Origin: Streptomyces olivochromogenes
GTDB taxonomy: Bacteria > Actinomycetota > Actinomycetes > Streptomycetales > Streptomycetaceae
Length of the DNA: 64,000 bases
Direction of reading: 5' to 3'
Assembly: GCF_001514115.1 (NCBI RefSeq)
Contig: NZ_KQ948475.1
Coordinates: 62,001 to 126,000 of the forward strand
Shown: in pieces, positions 1 through 8,088 of the stretch
How the letters are laid out: each line of letters opens with the position of its first letter
Numbering within the stretch: the stretch's first letter is position 1
Notes under the pieces: generated by a model
Told to the model about the DNA's origin: nothing
The model's database searches: none
The model's input: the letters and a program-made list of their open reading frames with translations, nothing else
Program-made: the position numbers and the translations under genes

Positions 1-355
1 GCGCGCCGTCCTCGGTGAGCCAGATCTTGATGCCGTGCGCGACCTCGACCCGTTCGCCGGCGGTCACGACCCGCACCGTGGCCATGGGCGTACCGGAGGG
101 GGACGTCCCCCGCTCGTCGCCCGACTCCGGGGACACGGCCGCGCGCAGGGCGACCACGGCCAGCGGAACCACGAGCAGCGCGCACACGGACCCCGCCACC
201 GCGGCCGTACGGCGCCGCCCGCGCCGCCGGCCCGTGCGCTCGATGGCCGCCAGCGGCACGGCCGAGGGGGTGACGTCGTAGGCGGCTTCGGCGAACACCT
301 CGCGCAGCCGCTCGGACTCGGGCGAGGGACGCGGGAACTTGCGGTGACGTTTCAT
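1..355 (-). CDS. Membrane protein of unknown function, 3' end outside window
   Basis: Only the first 118 codons are visible because the gene runs off the left edge. A basic, charged head of about 45 residues is followed by one membrane segment (core CALLVVPLAVVAL) and an outer part ending in GIKIWLTEDGA. Its ATG overlaps the stop of the upstream sigma-factor gene in an ATGA junction, so the two are translationally coupled. A single-pass protein made with an ECF-type sigma factor is the usual place for an anti-sigma or signalling partner. That role is inferred from position; I recognise no zinc anti-sigma motif in the visible part. Confidence 0.75.
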   Translation of the reverse strand, partial: MKRHRKFPRPSPESERLREVFAEAAYDVTPSAVPLAAIERTGRRRGRRRTAAVAGSVCALLVVPLAVVALRAAVSPESGDERGTSPSGTPMATVRVVTAGERVEVAHGIKIWLTEDGA

Positions 356-1107
356 GAGCGGGCTCCGGAGACGGGGTGTCGGCGAGCGGGGTACGGGGCG
401 ACGGAGGGGACGGCGAGGCGGGCGGCGAGGGAGGGATGGGCGCGCAGGGCCGCCAGACCGCGCCGGGCATGCGCCTTGACCGTGCCGGCCGAGCAGCCGA
501 GCAGCTGCGCGATCTCGGCCTGGCCCAGTCCCTCCCAGTGGCCCAGCACCACCACGGCCCGCCGCCGCGCGGACAGCGCGGCCAGCGCCCGGCCGAGCGC
601 GTCCCGCCGGCCGACGGCCGCCACGGAAACCGGCAGGGCCCGGCGCGCCCGCTCGGGCAGGAGCGGCATCAGCAGACGGGCGGCGCGTCTCCTGCGCGTC
701 CGGCCGAGGTGGGTTCTGACCAGGGAGCGCCGTACGTAGAAGTCGACGTCGTCGCGCGGGATGCGCCGCCAGCGGGCACGGACCCGGGCCAGCGTGGTCC
801 GCACGAGATCCTCGGCCTCGCGGAGGTCGCCGGTGAGCAGGTGCGCGGTGCGGACCAGACGGGGCCAGGCCGCGGTGGCGTACGGGGCGAACTGGCCGTT
901 CCCGGCAGACGCGTCGGCGGTTTCGGAGGCGGCACGCGAGGAGGCATGCGCGGTGACAGGGGAAACGCCAGGGGAAGCGGCGTCGGAGAAGGCGGGGGAG
1001 TAGGTGTGAGGCACGGCCTGCGGTCCCTCGGAGTCGGGTACGTGGGGGGTGTGGGCGGGCGGGGGAGCCGAGACCTGAACACCCGGCTCTCCCGCCCGCA
1101 CGCTCAC
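352..1107 (-). CDS. SigE-family ECF-like RNA polymerase sigma factor
   Basis: The C-terminal 170 residues fit a compact two-domain sigma factor. Region 2 is LVRTAHLLTGDLREAEDLV and region 4 carries a helix-turn-helix around GLGQAEIAQLLGCSAGTVKA. I place the start at a GTG that overlaps the stop of the upstream L,D-transpeptidase (GTGA), which gives 251 residues. This leaves an 80-residue Ala/Pro/Ser-rich head unusual for the family, so a later start is possible. It probably directs transcription of an envelope regulon together with the coupled membrane protein downstream; target genes cannot be read from the sequence. Confidence 0.75.
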   Translation of the reverse strand: MSVRAGEPGVQVSAPPPAHTPHVPDSEGPQAVPHTYSPAFSDAASPGVSPVTAHASSRAASETADASAGNGQFAPYATAAWPRLVRTAHLLTGDLREAEDLVRTTLARVRARWRRIPRDDVDFYVRRSLVRTHLGRTRRRRAARLLMPLLPERARRALPVSVAAVGRRDALGRALAALSARRRAVVVLGHWEGLGQAEIAQLLGCSAGTVKAHARRGLAALRAHPSLAARLAVPSVAPYPARRHPVSGARS

Positions 1108-2042
1108 TTCAGCGCGCTGCCGGCCCGCCACTGGGCCCAGTCCGCGTTCCAGTCGCCGTAGCCGTTGCCCACGGCCACCGTGTCCTTGGAGCCGACGACG
1201 GTGATGACGTCGCCGGGGATGACCTCGTCGTAGAACTTCTTGGCGGTGCCGTCCGTCGCGAGTCCGACGCACCCGTGGGTGACGTTCTGGTGCCCGGCGT
1301 ACGTATTGGCCTTCGGGTTCTGGTGGAGGTAGGTCCCGGAGGTGGTGAGGTGGACGGCGTAGTAGTAATAGCCCGCGTACGCGTCGCCGTAGCCGACGGT
1401 CTGCGAGTTCATGAAGACCTTGGGCGCCTTGTCGGAGACGACCATCGTGCCGTTCCAGGTGTCCATGCCCGGGGCGCCCGCGGTGATGGGCACACTCCGG
1501 GTCTGCCCGTCCTTGACGACTTTCATCGTGTGCGTGCGCACGTCGACGGTGGCGACGAGCGAACGGCCCACGGTGAAGTGCCGGGTGATGCCCGAGCCCG
1601 CCCGTACCGTGACCTCGGTGCCCGGGCTCCAGTACGCGCGCGGCCGGAAGTCCACCCGCTGCCCCTCCAGCAGATCGCGGTCCTTCACCCAGCTCCAGGA
1701 GCCCTCGACATCGGCGTCGACCTTCAACTGCCGCTCCACCTCGGCCCGTTCACCGGCCGGTATCGCGTGGTCGAAGGTCACGGATATCGGCATGCCGACG
1801 CCCACGGTCTGCCCGTCGGCGATGTTGATGTGCGCGCCGGTCAGCTTCGCGAGGGGTTTGGTCTCGACGGGCCGGGGGGTCGGCTTCTGACCGACCGTCG
1901 CGTTCGGCTTCGCCGCCGTGTCCACCTCGGTGCCCGCGCCCCCCGCCACCGCACCCTTCGAGCAGCCGGCGAGCGCGAGCGCGCACACGGCGGCCGCCGT
2001 CCAACCGGCCGCGATACGACGGCTCCTGGCTCTCCTGGTCAT
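1104..2042 (-). CDS. L,D-transpeptidase lipoprotein (YkuD domain)
   Basis: A 312-residue exported lipoprotein with lipobox LALAGC near residue 25. An Ig-like domain follows, then a C-terminal YkuD catalytic domain with the active-site signature HQNVTHGCVGL containing the nucleophilic Cys. Such enzymes form 3-3 crosslinks between peptidoglycan stems outside the membrane. The start MTRRARS was chosen because the twin-basic head and hydrophobic core begin there; the upstream in-frame ATG would add an unlikely 25-residue head. The stop overlaps the sigma-factor start, suggesting a three-gene unit of envelope enzyme, sigma factor and membrane partner. Confidence 0.9.
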   Translation of the reverse strand: MTRRARSRRIAAGWTAAAVCALALAGCSKGAVAGGAGTEVDTAAKPNATVGQKPTPRPVETKPLAKLTGAHINIADGQTVGVGMPISVTFDHAIPAGERAEVERQLKVDADVEGSWSWVKDRDLLEGQRVDFRPRAYWSPGTEVTVRAGSGITRHFTVGRSLVATVDVRTHTMKVVKDGQTRSVPITAGAPGMDTWNGTMVVSDKAPKVFMNSQTVGYGDAYAGYYYYAVHLTTSGTYLHQNPKANTYAGHQNVTHGCVGLATDGTAKKFYDEVIPGDVITVVGSKDTVAVGNGYGDWNADWAQWRAGSALK

Positions 2043-2176
2043 CCTGATCCCCCTGCGGTGTGTTTCGATGAGCGGCGTACGGGACCTGTACGCACGGCAC
2101 GGACCGCAGGGTTGCACGGGGCAGGGGAAATTCCGAAGCCTTCGGCGGGGGCACGACCGAGGAAGAGACGGGGGGC

Positions 2177-2806
2177 ATGACCGAGGAAGAGTTCGACGCG
2201 TTCTACGCCGCCGCGTTCCCCCGGCTGACCGGTCAGTTGTACGCGTTCACCGGGGACCACGGCGAGGCGCAGGACGTCGTCCAGGAGGCGTTCGTCCGCG
2301 CCTGGGACCGGCGGCGGGACTTCCTCGCCGAAGGGGCGCCGGAGGCGTGGATACGGACCGTGGCGATGCGGCTCGCGGTGAGCCGCTGGCGCCGCGCGCG
2401 CCGCTGGCTGGAGCTCGTCCGCCGCACCCCGCCGCCCGAGCACACGCCGGGCCCCGACCCCGAGCGCACCGCGCTGGTCGCCGCGTTGCGCACACTGCCC
2501 GAGGCGCAGCGGATGGCGCTGGTCCTGCACCATCTGTGCGACCTCAGTGTCGAGCAGGTAGCCTCCGAAACCGGTGCCCCCGTGGGCACGGTCAAGGCCC
2601 GGCTGTCCCGCGGCCGGGCGGCGCTGGCGCAGACGCTGGCGACGGCGGACGAGTGGGAGACCGTCGACGGGGGCAGGAAGAGCGCGGGCAGGGGGAAGCC
2701 GTCCGCGGGTTCCACGAGTTCCACAGGTTCCGCGGGCTCCCCGGGTTCCGCGCGCTCGCTGAATCCGACGGACGAGGGGAAGAGGGAGGACGACCGTGTC
2801 CGATGA
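2177..2806 (+). CDS. ECF/SigE-family RNA polymerase sigma factor
   Basis: A 209-residue sigma factor. Region 2 is visible at residues 1-75 (YAFTGDHGEAQDVVQEAFVR) and region 4 at about 95-155 (LSVEQVASETGAPVGTVKAR). The last 45 residues are a low-complexity Ser/Thr/Gly tail made from short tandem nucleotide repeats near 2705-2760. It is divergent from the transpeptidase gene at 2042. Its end overlaps the next gene by 11 nt, with a good ribosome site (AGGGAGG) inside the overlap, so sigma factor and partner are made together. Confidence 0.9.
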   Translation: MTEEEFDAFYAAAFPRLTGQLYAFTGDHGEAQDVVQEAFVRAWDRRRDFLAEGAPEAWIRTVAMRLAVSRWRRARRWLELVRRTPPPEHTPGPDPERTALVAALRTLPEAQRMALVLHHLCDLSVEQVASETGAPVGTVKARLSRGRAALAQTLATADEWETVDGGRKSAGRGKPSAGSTSSTGSAGSPGSARSLNPTDEGKREDDRVR

Positions 2807-3578
2807 ACTCGCCTCCGGCCTGCGAGAGTTGGCCCAGGACGCCGAGACTCTCCCGGCGGTGTCCGGCGCCGAGATCCGGCTGCGGGCCGTACGCCGCAGG
2901 CGTCGGCGTTTTCGATGGACCGCCGTGACCGTCGCCGGTGCCTGCGCCGCCGCGAGCCTGGCCCTGGTGGTGGCCCTGAACCCGACCGGCGGCGATCGCG
3001 GGGACCGCCCCTCCCCGGCCGCGAGCCCCACCGCCCCGCCCAGCACCCCCTCCCCGGCCGCGCCCGACGCCACCGTCGACCTCTCGCGGCGCATGCTGAC
3101 GGTCGCGGGTCGCGAGCTGCCGATCTCCTCCGGTTCCGTCCGCTACCCCACGGCCGGCGGACGGATGATGGTCGTCTCGAAGGACAGCGTCAAGGCGCTG
3201 TCCTTGTTCGCGGGCAAGTACATGGAGAAAGTGGCCTGGGTGATCGGTCTGCGTGCCGCCGACGGGACGACGAACTTCGTCGGAACCCTCGAGGGCGACG
3301 ACAAGGCCCCCGGGAACTACGACGTCACGACCGGCTGGATCGGCCTGCGCCGCGCGGACGCGGTATGGCTGTACAAGCAGTTGGAGCCGGGCGCGGTGAT
3401 CGAGATCAGGGGCGCGGCCACCCCGACCCCGACGGTGGACCTGTCGCCGTCGGCGACCGAGGGCACGGTCCTGCCGGGCGGCGCCGGCGGCGCCGCGACC
3501 TATCCCGGTCGGACCGCCGACACGCCCGTGCCCTCGGTGTCCACAGGGCCGTCCGTGGTGGCGGTACCGGCCGGGTAG
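2796..3578 (+). CDS. Membrane-anchored YkuD-like pseudoenzyme, sigma-factor partner
   Basis: A 260-residue protein with a GTG start preceded by AGGGAGG. A basic cytoplasmic head of about 45 residues leads to one membrane segment near residues 47-66, a Pro/Ser/Ala linker, and an outer domain from about 90 to 210. That domain runs like an L,D-transpeptidase: VDLSRRMLTV at the front, a GRMMVVSKDS strand, then the segment NYDVTTGWIGLRRADAVW. The position where the family has THGCVGL reads TTGWIGL, so both catalytic His and Cys are gone. I infer a non-catalytic sensor or binding domain tied to the sigma factor encoded just upstream. A short Pro/Ser tail ends the protein. Confidence 0.8.
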   Translation: MSDELASGLRELAQDAETLPAVSGAEIRLRAVRRRRRRFRWTAVTVAGACAAASLALVVALNPTGGDRGDRPSPAASPTAPPSTPSPAAPDATVDLSRRMLTVAGRELPISSGSVRYPTAGGRMMVVSKDSVKALSLFAGKYMEKVAWVIGLRAADGTTNFVGTLEGDDKAPGNYDVTTGWIGLRRADAVWLYKQLEPGAVIEIRGAATPTPTVDLSPSATEGTVLPGGAGGAATYPGRTADTPVPSVSTGPSVVAVPAG

Positions 3579-3704
3579 GTTCGGGGCGGAGCCCCGCCTC
3601 AGGGGCGCGGGGAACTGCGAGACCAGCCCCCACCGGCCTGCGGGCGAGGCACTTCCGGTGGAGGGGGATGGGGGCGGAGCCCCATCCGGTGTCGGGCTCC
3701 GGGG
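3579..3704 (+). terminator. Dispersed Streptomyces intergenic repeat and shared terminator hairpin
   Basis: This gap lies between convergent genes. It holds the motif GGGGCGCGGGGAACTGCGAG followed by a CCAGCCCCCACCGG-type segment, which I recognise from memory as a common dispersed intergenic repeat of Streptomyces. Downstream, near 3665-3688, GGATGGGG and CCCCATCC can pair across a CGGAG-type loop, a likely bidirectional terminator without a T tract. Confidence 0.6.
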
Positions 3705-4727
3705 TCAGCCCTCCTGGGCGGTGTCGACGGTGTCGACGGTGTCGGCCGTATCGGCCGTGGTGTTGTCGGTGTCGGCGGTGTCGGTCGTATCGGTCGTATC
3801 GGCCGTGGTGTCGGCGGTCTCGGCGGGCCTTTCGGTGAGGGGTTCGGTGGGCCTGCCGGTGAGGGGGGCGACCGGCGCTGAGGTGGGGGCGGCCGGTGCC
3901 GAGGTGGGGGTGGCCGGCGCGGAGGTGGGGGTGGCCGGCGCGGAGGTGGGGGGTCGGCCCGCCAGGACGTCCTGGAGTCGTTGCGTACCGACTTGGACCG
4001 CCTGTTGGGTGGAGTCCTGCGCCGCCCCGCCGAGTCCCCCGTTGGTGAGGGAGACCGCCCGGTCCCCGACCCGCACGGCGGCGAAGTCCAGCGTCAGCAT
4101 CGGCGCCGCGCCGGAACCGCCACCGGCGTCGGCGGGCGACGCACCGCTCATCGTCAGCCGCAGCCCCTCCCGCGCGTCGCCCACCCCGGGCAACACCGCC
4201 GGCACGACCGTCACGTTGAGCCGCCCACCCCGCACGTCCGTCGACGTGAACTGCGCGCACTTCGCGGGCAGCGTCCGCAACCAGGCCAGCTTGGCGTCCA
4301 CCTCCGAAGGAGCGGCGTACGCGGCGACCTGGTAGCGCAGTTGCGCCGCGTTGCCGCTCTCGTCGAGGCCCACGACGGCCCGGGCCCCCGTCGGCTCGCC
4401 CAGCAGATCCTCGGCGTACAGACCGTCGAGCAGTCGTTGGCAGTCCGGCACGTCCGTCCTGGTCTTCAGGAGCCCGTCCCGCCAGGTCGCCCCGCCCTGC
4501 GTGGCGGACCAGCGACCGCCCAGCTCGCCCTGGGTGATCAGCGCGGCCGAGGCCTGGGCGTCGGTGAGGGAGGGGGTGGCGGAGGTGGCGGGCGGCACGA
4601 TGGGCGGCGCGTCCGCGTGCCTCATGACGCCGGGCAACGAGCACGCGGACGCCGACACCAGGACGCCCGCGGTCAGGGCGCGGGCGAGGAGACGGTACGG
4701 ACCGTTCGGACCGGTCGGAACCTTCAT
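3705..4727 (-). CDS. Secreted lipoprotein with repeat-rich C-terminus
   Basis: A 340-residue lipoprotein beginning MKVPTGPNGPYRLL, with lipobox SASAC near residue 26. The globular part (about 50-240) has no motif I can name; its general look, with paired Cys residues (DVPDCQ and AKCAQF), recalls the extracellular sensor-like domains of mycobacterial PknH type. The last 100 residues are repeats: SAPATPT units and then TADT/DTTD units, encoded by short in-frame nucleotide repeats at about 3721-3951. It faces the sigma/YkuD-like pair and may act in the same envelope context, but that is only positional. Confidence 0.75.
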   Translation of the reverse strand: MKVPTGPNGPYRLLARALTAGVLVSASACSLPGVMRHADAPPIVPPATSATPSLTDAQASAALITQGELGGRWSATQGGATWRDGLLKTRTDVPDCQRLLDGLYAEDLLGEPTGARAVVGLDESGNAAQLRYQVAAYAAPSEVDAKLAWLRTLPAKCAQFTSTDVRGGRLNVTVVPAVLPGVGDAREGLRLTMSGASPADAGGGSGAAPMLTLDFAAVRVGDRAVSLTNGGLGGAAQDSTQQAVQVGTQRLQDVLAGRPPTSAPATPTSAPATPTSAPAAPTSAPVAPLTGRPTEPLTERPAETADTTADTTDTTDTADTDNTTADTADTVDTVDTAQEG

Positions 4728-5160
4728 GGCGGGGGCCTCCTGGGGGCGGACGCGCGAGTGTCCCTCCCACGCCACCACCGGGCCCGGCGGCGCACCAGCC
4801 GCACCGGGCCGTCCGGGTGAGCGGCCCGGCCGAGCGTCCCGCCACGGCCCGCAGGACCGCCCAGGCGCGGCTCCGCGGGCGCATATCTGTCATGGCCGTG
4901 GTAGAAAATGGGCCGCCGTCCGGGCGGTTTTTTTATTCCCCCGGGTGGGGTGAGATAGTGCGCCGCCCTTCGGGAGCTGCACGTGCTAGTGTCGATATCA
5001 GTTGCAGTTGTGGTTCCCAAAGTCTTGGAGCGTACTTTCCGGTCCGTACCGGTCGGTCGCTTCTGAATTATCCGGAAGTTTTTCCGGATGGGGCAATCAT
5101 TGCGGCGACGCGGACCCGCACAGTGTGGGTCCTCGAGCTTTGCCCCGAAGGAGATTTGAC
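4728..5160 (+). promoter_or_regulatory. Long intergenic region with structured cold-shock leader
   Basis: There is no protein gene in these 433 bases. A plausible promoter lies around 4985 (TAGTGT as -10), giving a leader of about 160 nt for the cold-shock gene. The leader contains a perfect 8-bp hairpin (ATCCGGAA at 5070-5077, TTCCGGAT at 5082-5089), an imperfect hairpin at 5112-5132 (GGACCC/GGGTCC), and a strong ribosome site GAAGGAG at 5147-5153. Long folded leaders are typical of cold-shock mRNAs, where structure controls stability and translation with temperature. The promoter call is weak; the hairpins are directly visible. Confidence 0.6.
4911..4935 (+). terminator. Orphan terminator-like hairpin
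   Basis: CCGCC (4914-4918) and GGCGG (4924-4928) form a short stem followed at once by seven T residues, the best T-tract terminator in the window. No plus-strand gene lies between 3578 and this point, and it sits upstream of the likely cold-shock promoter. It may end a small RNA transcribed from about 4780-4910 or attenuate a longer cold-shock transcript. Confidence 0.5.
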
Positions 5161-5364
5161 ATGGCTACTGGCACCGTGAAGTGGTTCAACGCGGAAAAGG
5201 GCTTCGGCTTCATCGAGCAGGACGGCGGCGGCGCCGACGTCTTCGCCCACTACTCGAACATCGCCACCCAGGGCTTCCGTGAGCTCCAGGAAGGCCAGAA
5301 GGTGACCTTCGACGTCACGCAGGGCCAGAAGGGCCCGCAGGCGGAGAACATCGTCCCCGCCTAG
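5161..5364 (+). CDS. Cold-shock protein, CspA family
   Basis: A complete 67-residue cold-shock domain protein. The RNP1-like motif KGFGFIEQ and RNP2-like DVFAHY are both present, with the usual start MATGTVKWFN and no extension. It is expected to bind single-stranded RNA/DNA and melt mRNA structure. A canonical GAAGGAG lies 7 nt before the ATG. The long leader and the strong terminator just behind it indicate a single-gene transcript made at high level. Confidence 0.97.
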   Translation: MATGTVKWFNAEKGFGFIEQDGGGADVFAHYSNIATQGFRELQEGQKVTFDVTQGQKGPQAENIVPA

Positions 5365-5408
5365 TCCGGGACCTGCTGACGCCTGACTTCTGAGTCGGCC
5401 GACGCTTA

Positions 5409-5463
5409 CAGGTGGCCGGGACCTGCACCATGAGGTGCGGGCCCCGGCCACCTGCTTTTTTTC
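5409..5463 (+). terminator. Intrinsic terminator after cold-shock gene
   Basis: A 12-bp outer stem (CAGGTGGCCGGG at 5409-5420 with CCCGGCCACCTG at 5443-5454) is extended by GCACC/GGTGC around an ATGA loop. Seven T residues follow. This is a textbook strong rho-independent terminator. Confidence 0.93.
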
Positions 5464-5620
5464 TCCCGTCCGGGTCGGCCCCGGTTCAGTCCCCGCCGTT
5501 CCCCGCCGTTCCCGGTCGTTCCGGATTGAATTTCCGGCGAATTTTCTGGCCGCTGTGCCCACTTTCCGGTACGCCGTGCCCACCTTCCGGCGCCGTGAAA
5601 CTTCTTCCCGCGGAGACACC

Positions 5621-5899
5621 ATGCGTTGTGTGATCGCCCGTTTCCCCTTCGACCTCATCAAGAGCGAGGTCGAGCACTCGATGGCGGGCCGCGAGCCCGA
5701 ACCCGTCACCAGCGCGTCCGTGGTCATCGGCCCGCACTCCTACCCCGTCAAGCAGGTCGGGGAGGTCATCACCAAGCAGGACCGCCGCGACTTCACCGAG
5801 CTCGAGGTCGCCCGCGCCCTCACCCGTCTGGGTTTCGTCTGCCACCCGACCGTCACCCCGGCCCGCTCCGCCGTCCCCAGCTGGGCCGAGACCGCGTAA
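5621..5899 (+). CDS. Small conserved protein near cold-shock gene (SCO5918-like)
   Basis: A 92-residue protein beginning MRCVIARFPFDL, with SYPVKQVGEVITKQDRRDF in the middle. I recognise it as resembling the SCO5918-type small proteins that sit near the cold-shock and DEAD-box helicase genes of Streptomyces; its function is unknown. The start has CGGAGA nearby and follows the cold-shock terminator by about 160 nt, so it has its own promoter or depends on read-through. The helicase that I expect between the two in related genomes is absent here. Confidence 0.8.
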   Translation: MRCVIARFPFDLIKSEVEHSMAGREPEPVTSASVVIGPHSYPVKQVGEVITKQDRRDFTELEVARALTRLGFVCHPTVTPARSAVPSWAETA

Positions 5900-5971
5900 C
5901 ACCCCGTTCGGCCCAGCAGCCCCGCCCTTTTTTCCGGACCGGCCGGACCTGCGCGGTCGAAGAAGATCCCC

Positions 5972-6868
5972 TCAGCCCTTCAACCACGGGGCGCCGGGGA
6001 CACCCGTGCGCACCCTCGTCGCCACGAAGTCCACCGTCGCGTAGCGGCCCGGCGACATCCGCGCCGTGACGCGGCGGAGATTGCCGTCGGTGTCGATCCA
6101 GTAGGTGAGAGTGGAGTCGTCGGCGGGGCTCGCGGAGGCGGGGCTCGGGCCGGGGCGCGGGTCGGAGAAGACGCCGTAACCGTGGCCGTCCAGGCGTTCG
6201 TCGCGCAGCCACAGCGGACCCGAACGGGCGAGGAGTGCCGCGTTGTCGGGCCGGTCCGCGGCCACGGACACCACCAGGCGCAGGGCTCGGTCCAGGGGCG
6301 CCGTGGAGTAGGGGCGGCGGGTCCACTCCTCGGGCTTGAGGGTGCCGGCCCTGCGGACGGCCTGCGCGGCGGTCGTCACGATGTCCGGGGCGGGAGGCCT
6401 GGCCGTCGTTCGGCCGGGCTCGGCGCCGGGCGCGGGAGCCGGCGGGCGGGCCACGGCGATGCCTTCCAGGTCCCAGGCGAGCAGGCCCTGCACGGTCCGG
6501 GTGTCGTCGACGATCTCGTACGCGCCCACGGCCCGGTGCAGATGGTGGTCGACCACCGCACGCACGGTGATCGTGCCGTCCCCCGTCTCCGCCGCGGGCA
6601 GCCGCACCGTCACCTCCGCGGGACTCGCCTCGTACGCGCGGAACCGGGCCAGTGCCATGCGCTCGGCCTCGTCCGCCGAGACCGGGTGCGGGGACACGCC
6701 GTGGTTCCCGGAGAGCAGCAGCAGGAGGGCGGTCAGGGCGCCCGCCAGCGCCGTCGTGGCCGCGACCGCCGTCACCCAGACCTTCTTGCGCGGCTCGCGC
6801 GGTTTGCCCGGTTCGCGCGGCGGTTGCAGCACGTGGGGTTCGTGAGGCTCGTGAGGAGAGAAGCGCAT
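5972..6868 (-). CDS. Single-pass membrane protein of unknown function
   Basis: A 298-residue protein starting MRFSPHEP. A head rich in His, Glu and Pro (HEPHEPH) and basic residues precedes one membrane segment near residues 33-52 (core TALAGALTALLLLLSG). The remaining 240 residues are extracytoplasmic with no motif I know, ending TRVRTGVPGAPWLKG. It lies 89 nt downstream of the HATPase gene on the same strand and may share its transcript. Confidence 0.75.
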   Translation of the reverse strand: MRFSPHEPHEPHVLQPPREPGKPREPRKKVWVTAVAATTALAGALTALLLLLSGNHGVSPHPVSADEAERMALARFRAYEASPAEVTVRLPAAETGDGTITVRAVVDHHLHRAVGAYEIVDDTRTVQGLLAWDLEGIAVARPPAPAPGAEPGRTTARPPAPDIVTTAAQAVRRAGTLKPEEWTRRPYSTAPLDRALRLVVSVAADRPDNAALLARSGPLWLRDERLDGHGYGVFSDPRPGPSPASASPADDSTLTYWIDTDGNLRRVTARMSPGRYATVDFVATRVRTGVPGAPWLKG

Positions 6869-6957
6869 GCTTGTCTCTACCTGTGGGCGGGCTCTCCACC
6901 GGTCGACTCCGCTGGACGGGCCGCCCCGGGTCACTCTCCCGGGTGAGACGGGCGGGG

Positions 6958-7380
6958 CTACACCGCCAGGATCGCCCGGACCGTCTTGCCGCCGACGCCC
7001 GTGTTGACGACCTCGAAGCGGTGGGCGAGCTGCTGGACCATCGCGAGGCCGCGGCCGCTCTCGGCGTCGGTGTCCACCAGGCCGACCCGGGGGCGGCCTG
7101 GGCTGTCGTCATGGACCTCGACGGTCACCTCGCCGCCGTGTCCCAACTGCAGCCGCAGCCGGCAGCCCGTACGGCCGTGCCGGACGGCGTTGGCGACGAG
7201 CTCCGAAGCGATGAGCGTGGCGTCGTCGACCTGGTCGGCGGTCGGCGCCGCCGTCCGCGGACGCGGACGGGTCAGGAACGCCGAGGTCAACCTGCGGGCC
7301 CTGCCTGCCGAAACGGCCGCGCGCGGCAGTGTGTACTCCACGCGGGCGGTCAGTCGGACGGCGCGCTGCTGCGCACGCAT
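6958..7380 (-). CDS. HATPase-domain regulatory protein (anti-sigma-kinase-like)
   Basis: A 140-residue stand-alone GHKL ATPase domain. The N-box is ASELVANAVRHG, the G1-like stretch is DTDAESGRGLAMV, and the end is VGGKTVRAILAV. Streptomyces encode many such single-domain proteins related to RsbW/SpoIIAB, which phosphorylate anti-anti-sigma factors or act in conservon-like pathways. No sigma partner lies next door, so the target is unknown. The start at MRAQQRA was chosen over upstream in-frame sites that add a low-complexity head. Confidence 0.88.
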   Translation of the reverse strand: MRAQQRAVRLTARVEYTLPRAAVSAGRARRLTSAFLTRPRPRTAAPTADQVDDATLIASELVANAVRHGRTGCRLRLQLGHGGEVTVEVHDDSPGRPRVGLVDTDAESGRGLAMVQQLAHRFEVVNTGVGGKTVRAILAV

Positions 7381-7557
7381 GACAACCTCACTTCCCCTCC
7401 CAGGACAACCGGTACCCGGCGACCGGACCCCCGCCGGCCGGGACCCGCGCGAACGGTGCGCGGCCGGTCCTGCCTTCGGGTGATGCCCGCCCCCGGCGAT
7501 CGGCAACCAGGGGCGGACGTCACAAAGCCGCTAAGGATGTGCAGAGTTGCTGGTGGT

Positions 7558-8019
7558 TCACGGCCCGTTGCTGAGGAGGCGGAAGTCCGCGTAGTCGAAG
7601 CCGGGGGCCACCACACAGCTGACCAGGACTTCCCGGTCGCCTGCCGGGCGGGCGGACTGCCAGACGTGGCCGGGGACCAGGACCTGCGGGCGCTCGCCGC
7701 TTTCCAGAGCGGGTCCCAGACGTAGGACCGCCGGCTCCGCGTCCGGGGCTTCGCCGTCGCCGCCGAGGAGCAGCTCGAGGGGGCCGCCACGGTGCCACAG
7801 CCACAGTTCGTCGGAGCGGACCGTGTGCCAGGCGCTGGTCTCCCCGGGGGACAGCAGGAAGTAGATGGCGGTGGCGGCGGCACGGGGACCCGGGTAGCCG
7901 TCGGGGTGGAAGTCCCGCGCCGCCCTCCACGTCTCCACGAACCAACCGCCCTCGGGATGCCTCTGCATGCCCAGTGCGGCGGCCGTCGCCGGCTTCTCCG
8001 GATCGGTGCTCGTGTTCAC
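7558..8019 (-). CDS. Cupin family protein (DUF985 / cupin_5)
   Basis: A 153-residue protein with a GTG start (VNTSTDPEK). The family signature HPEGGWFVETWR lies near residue 20. Cupin strands follow, with SAWHTVRSDELWLWHRGGP as the central metal-site-like motif and VLVPGHVWQSARP at the second. The family has a double-stranded beta-helix fold related to dTDP-sugar epimerases, but the substrate is not known. It is divergent from the FkbM methyltransferase gene, with about 70 nt between the starts. Confidence 0.88.
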   Translation of the reverse strand: MNTSTDPEKPATAAALGMQRHPEGGWFVETWRAARDFHPDGYPGPRAAATAIYFLLSPGETSAWHTVRSDELWLWHRGGPLELLLGGDGEAPDAEPAVLRLGPALESGERPQVLVPGHVWQSARPAGDREVLVSCVVAPGFDYADFRLLSNGP

Positions 8020-8088
8020 TTTCCGTCCTTCCGCTCGAAAGTTCTCCGACCACTCCCGTGTCTCACAGGAGTCTGAAAGGGTGTGGGG

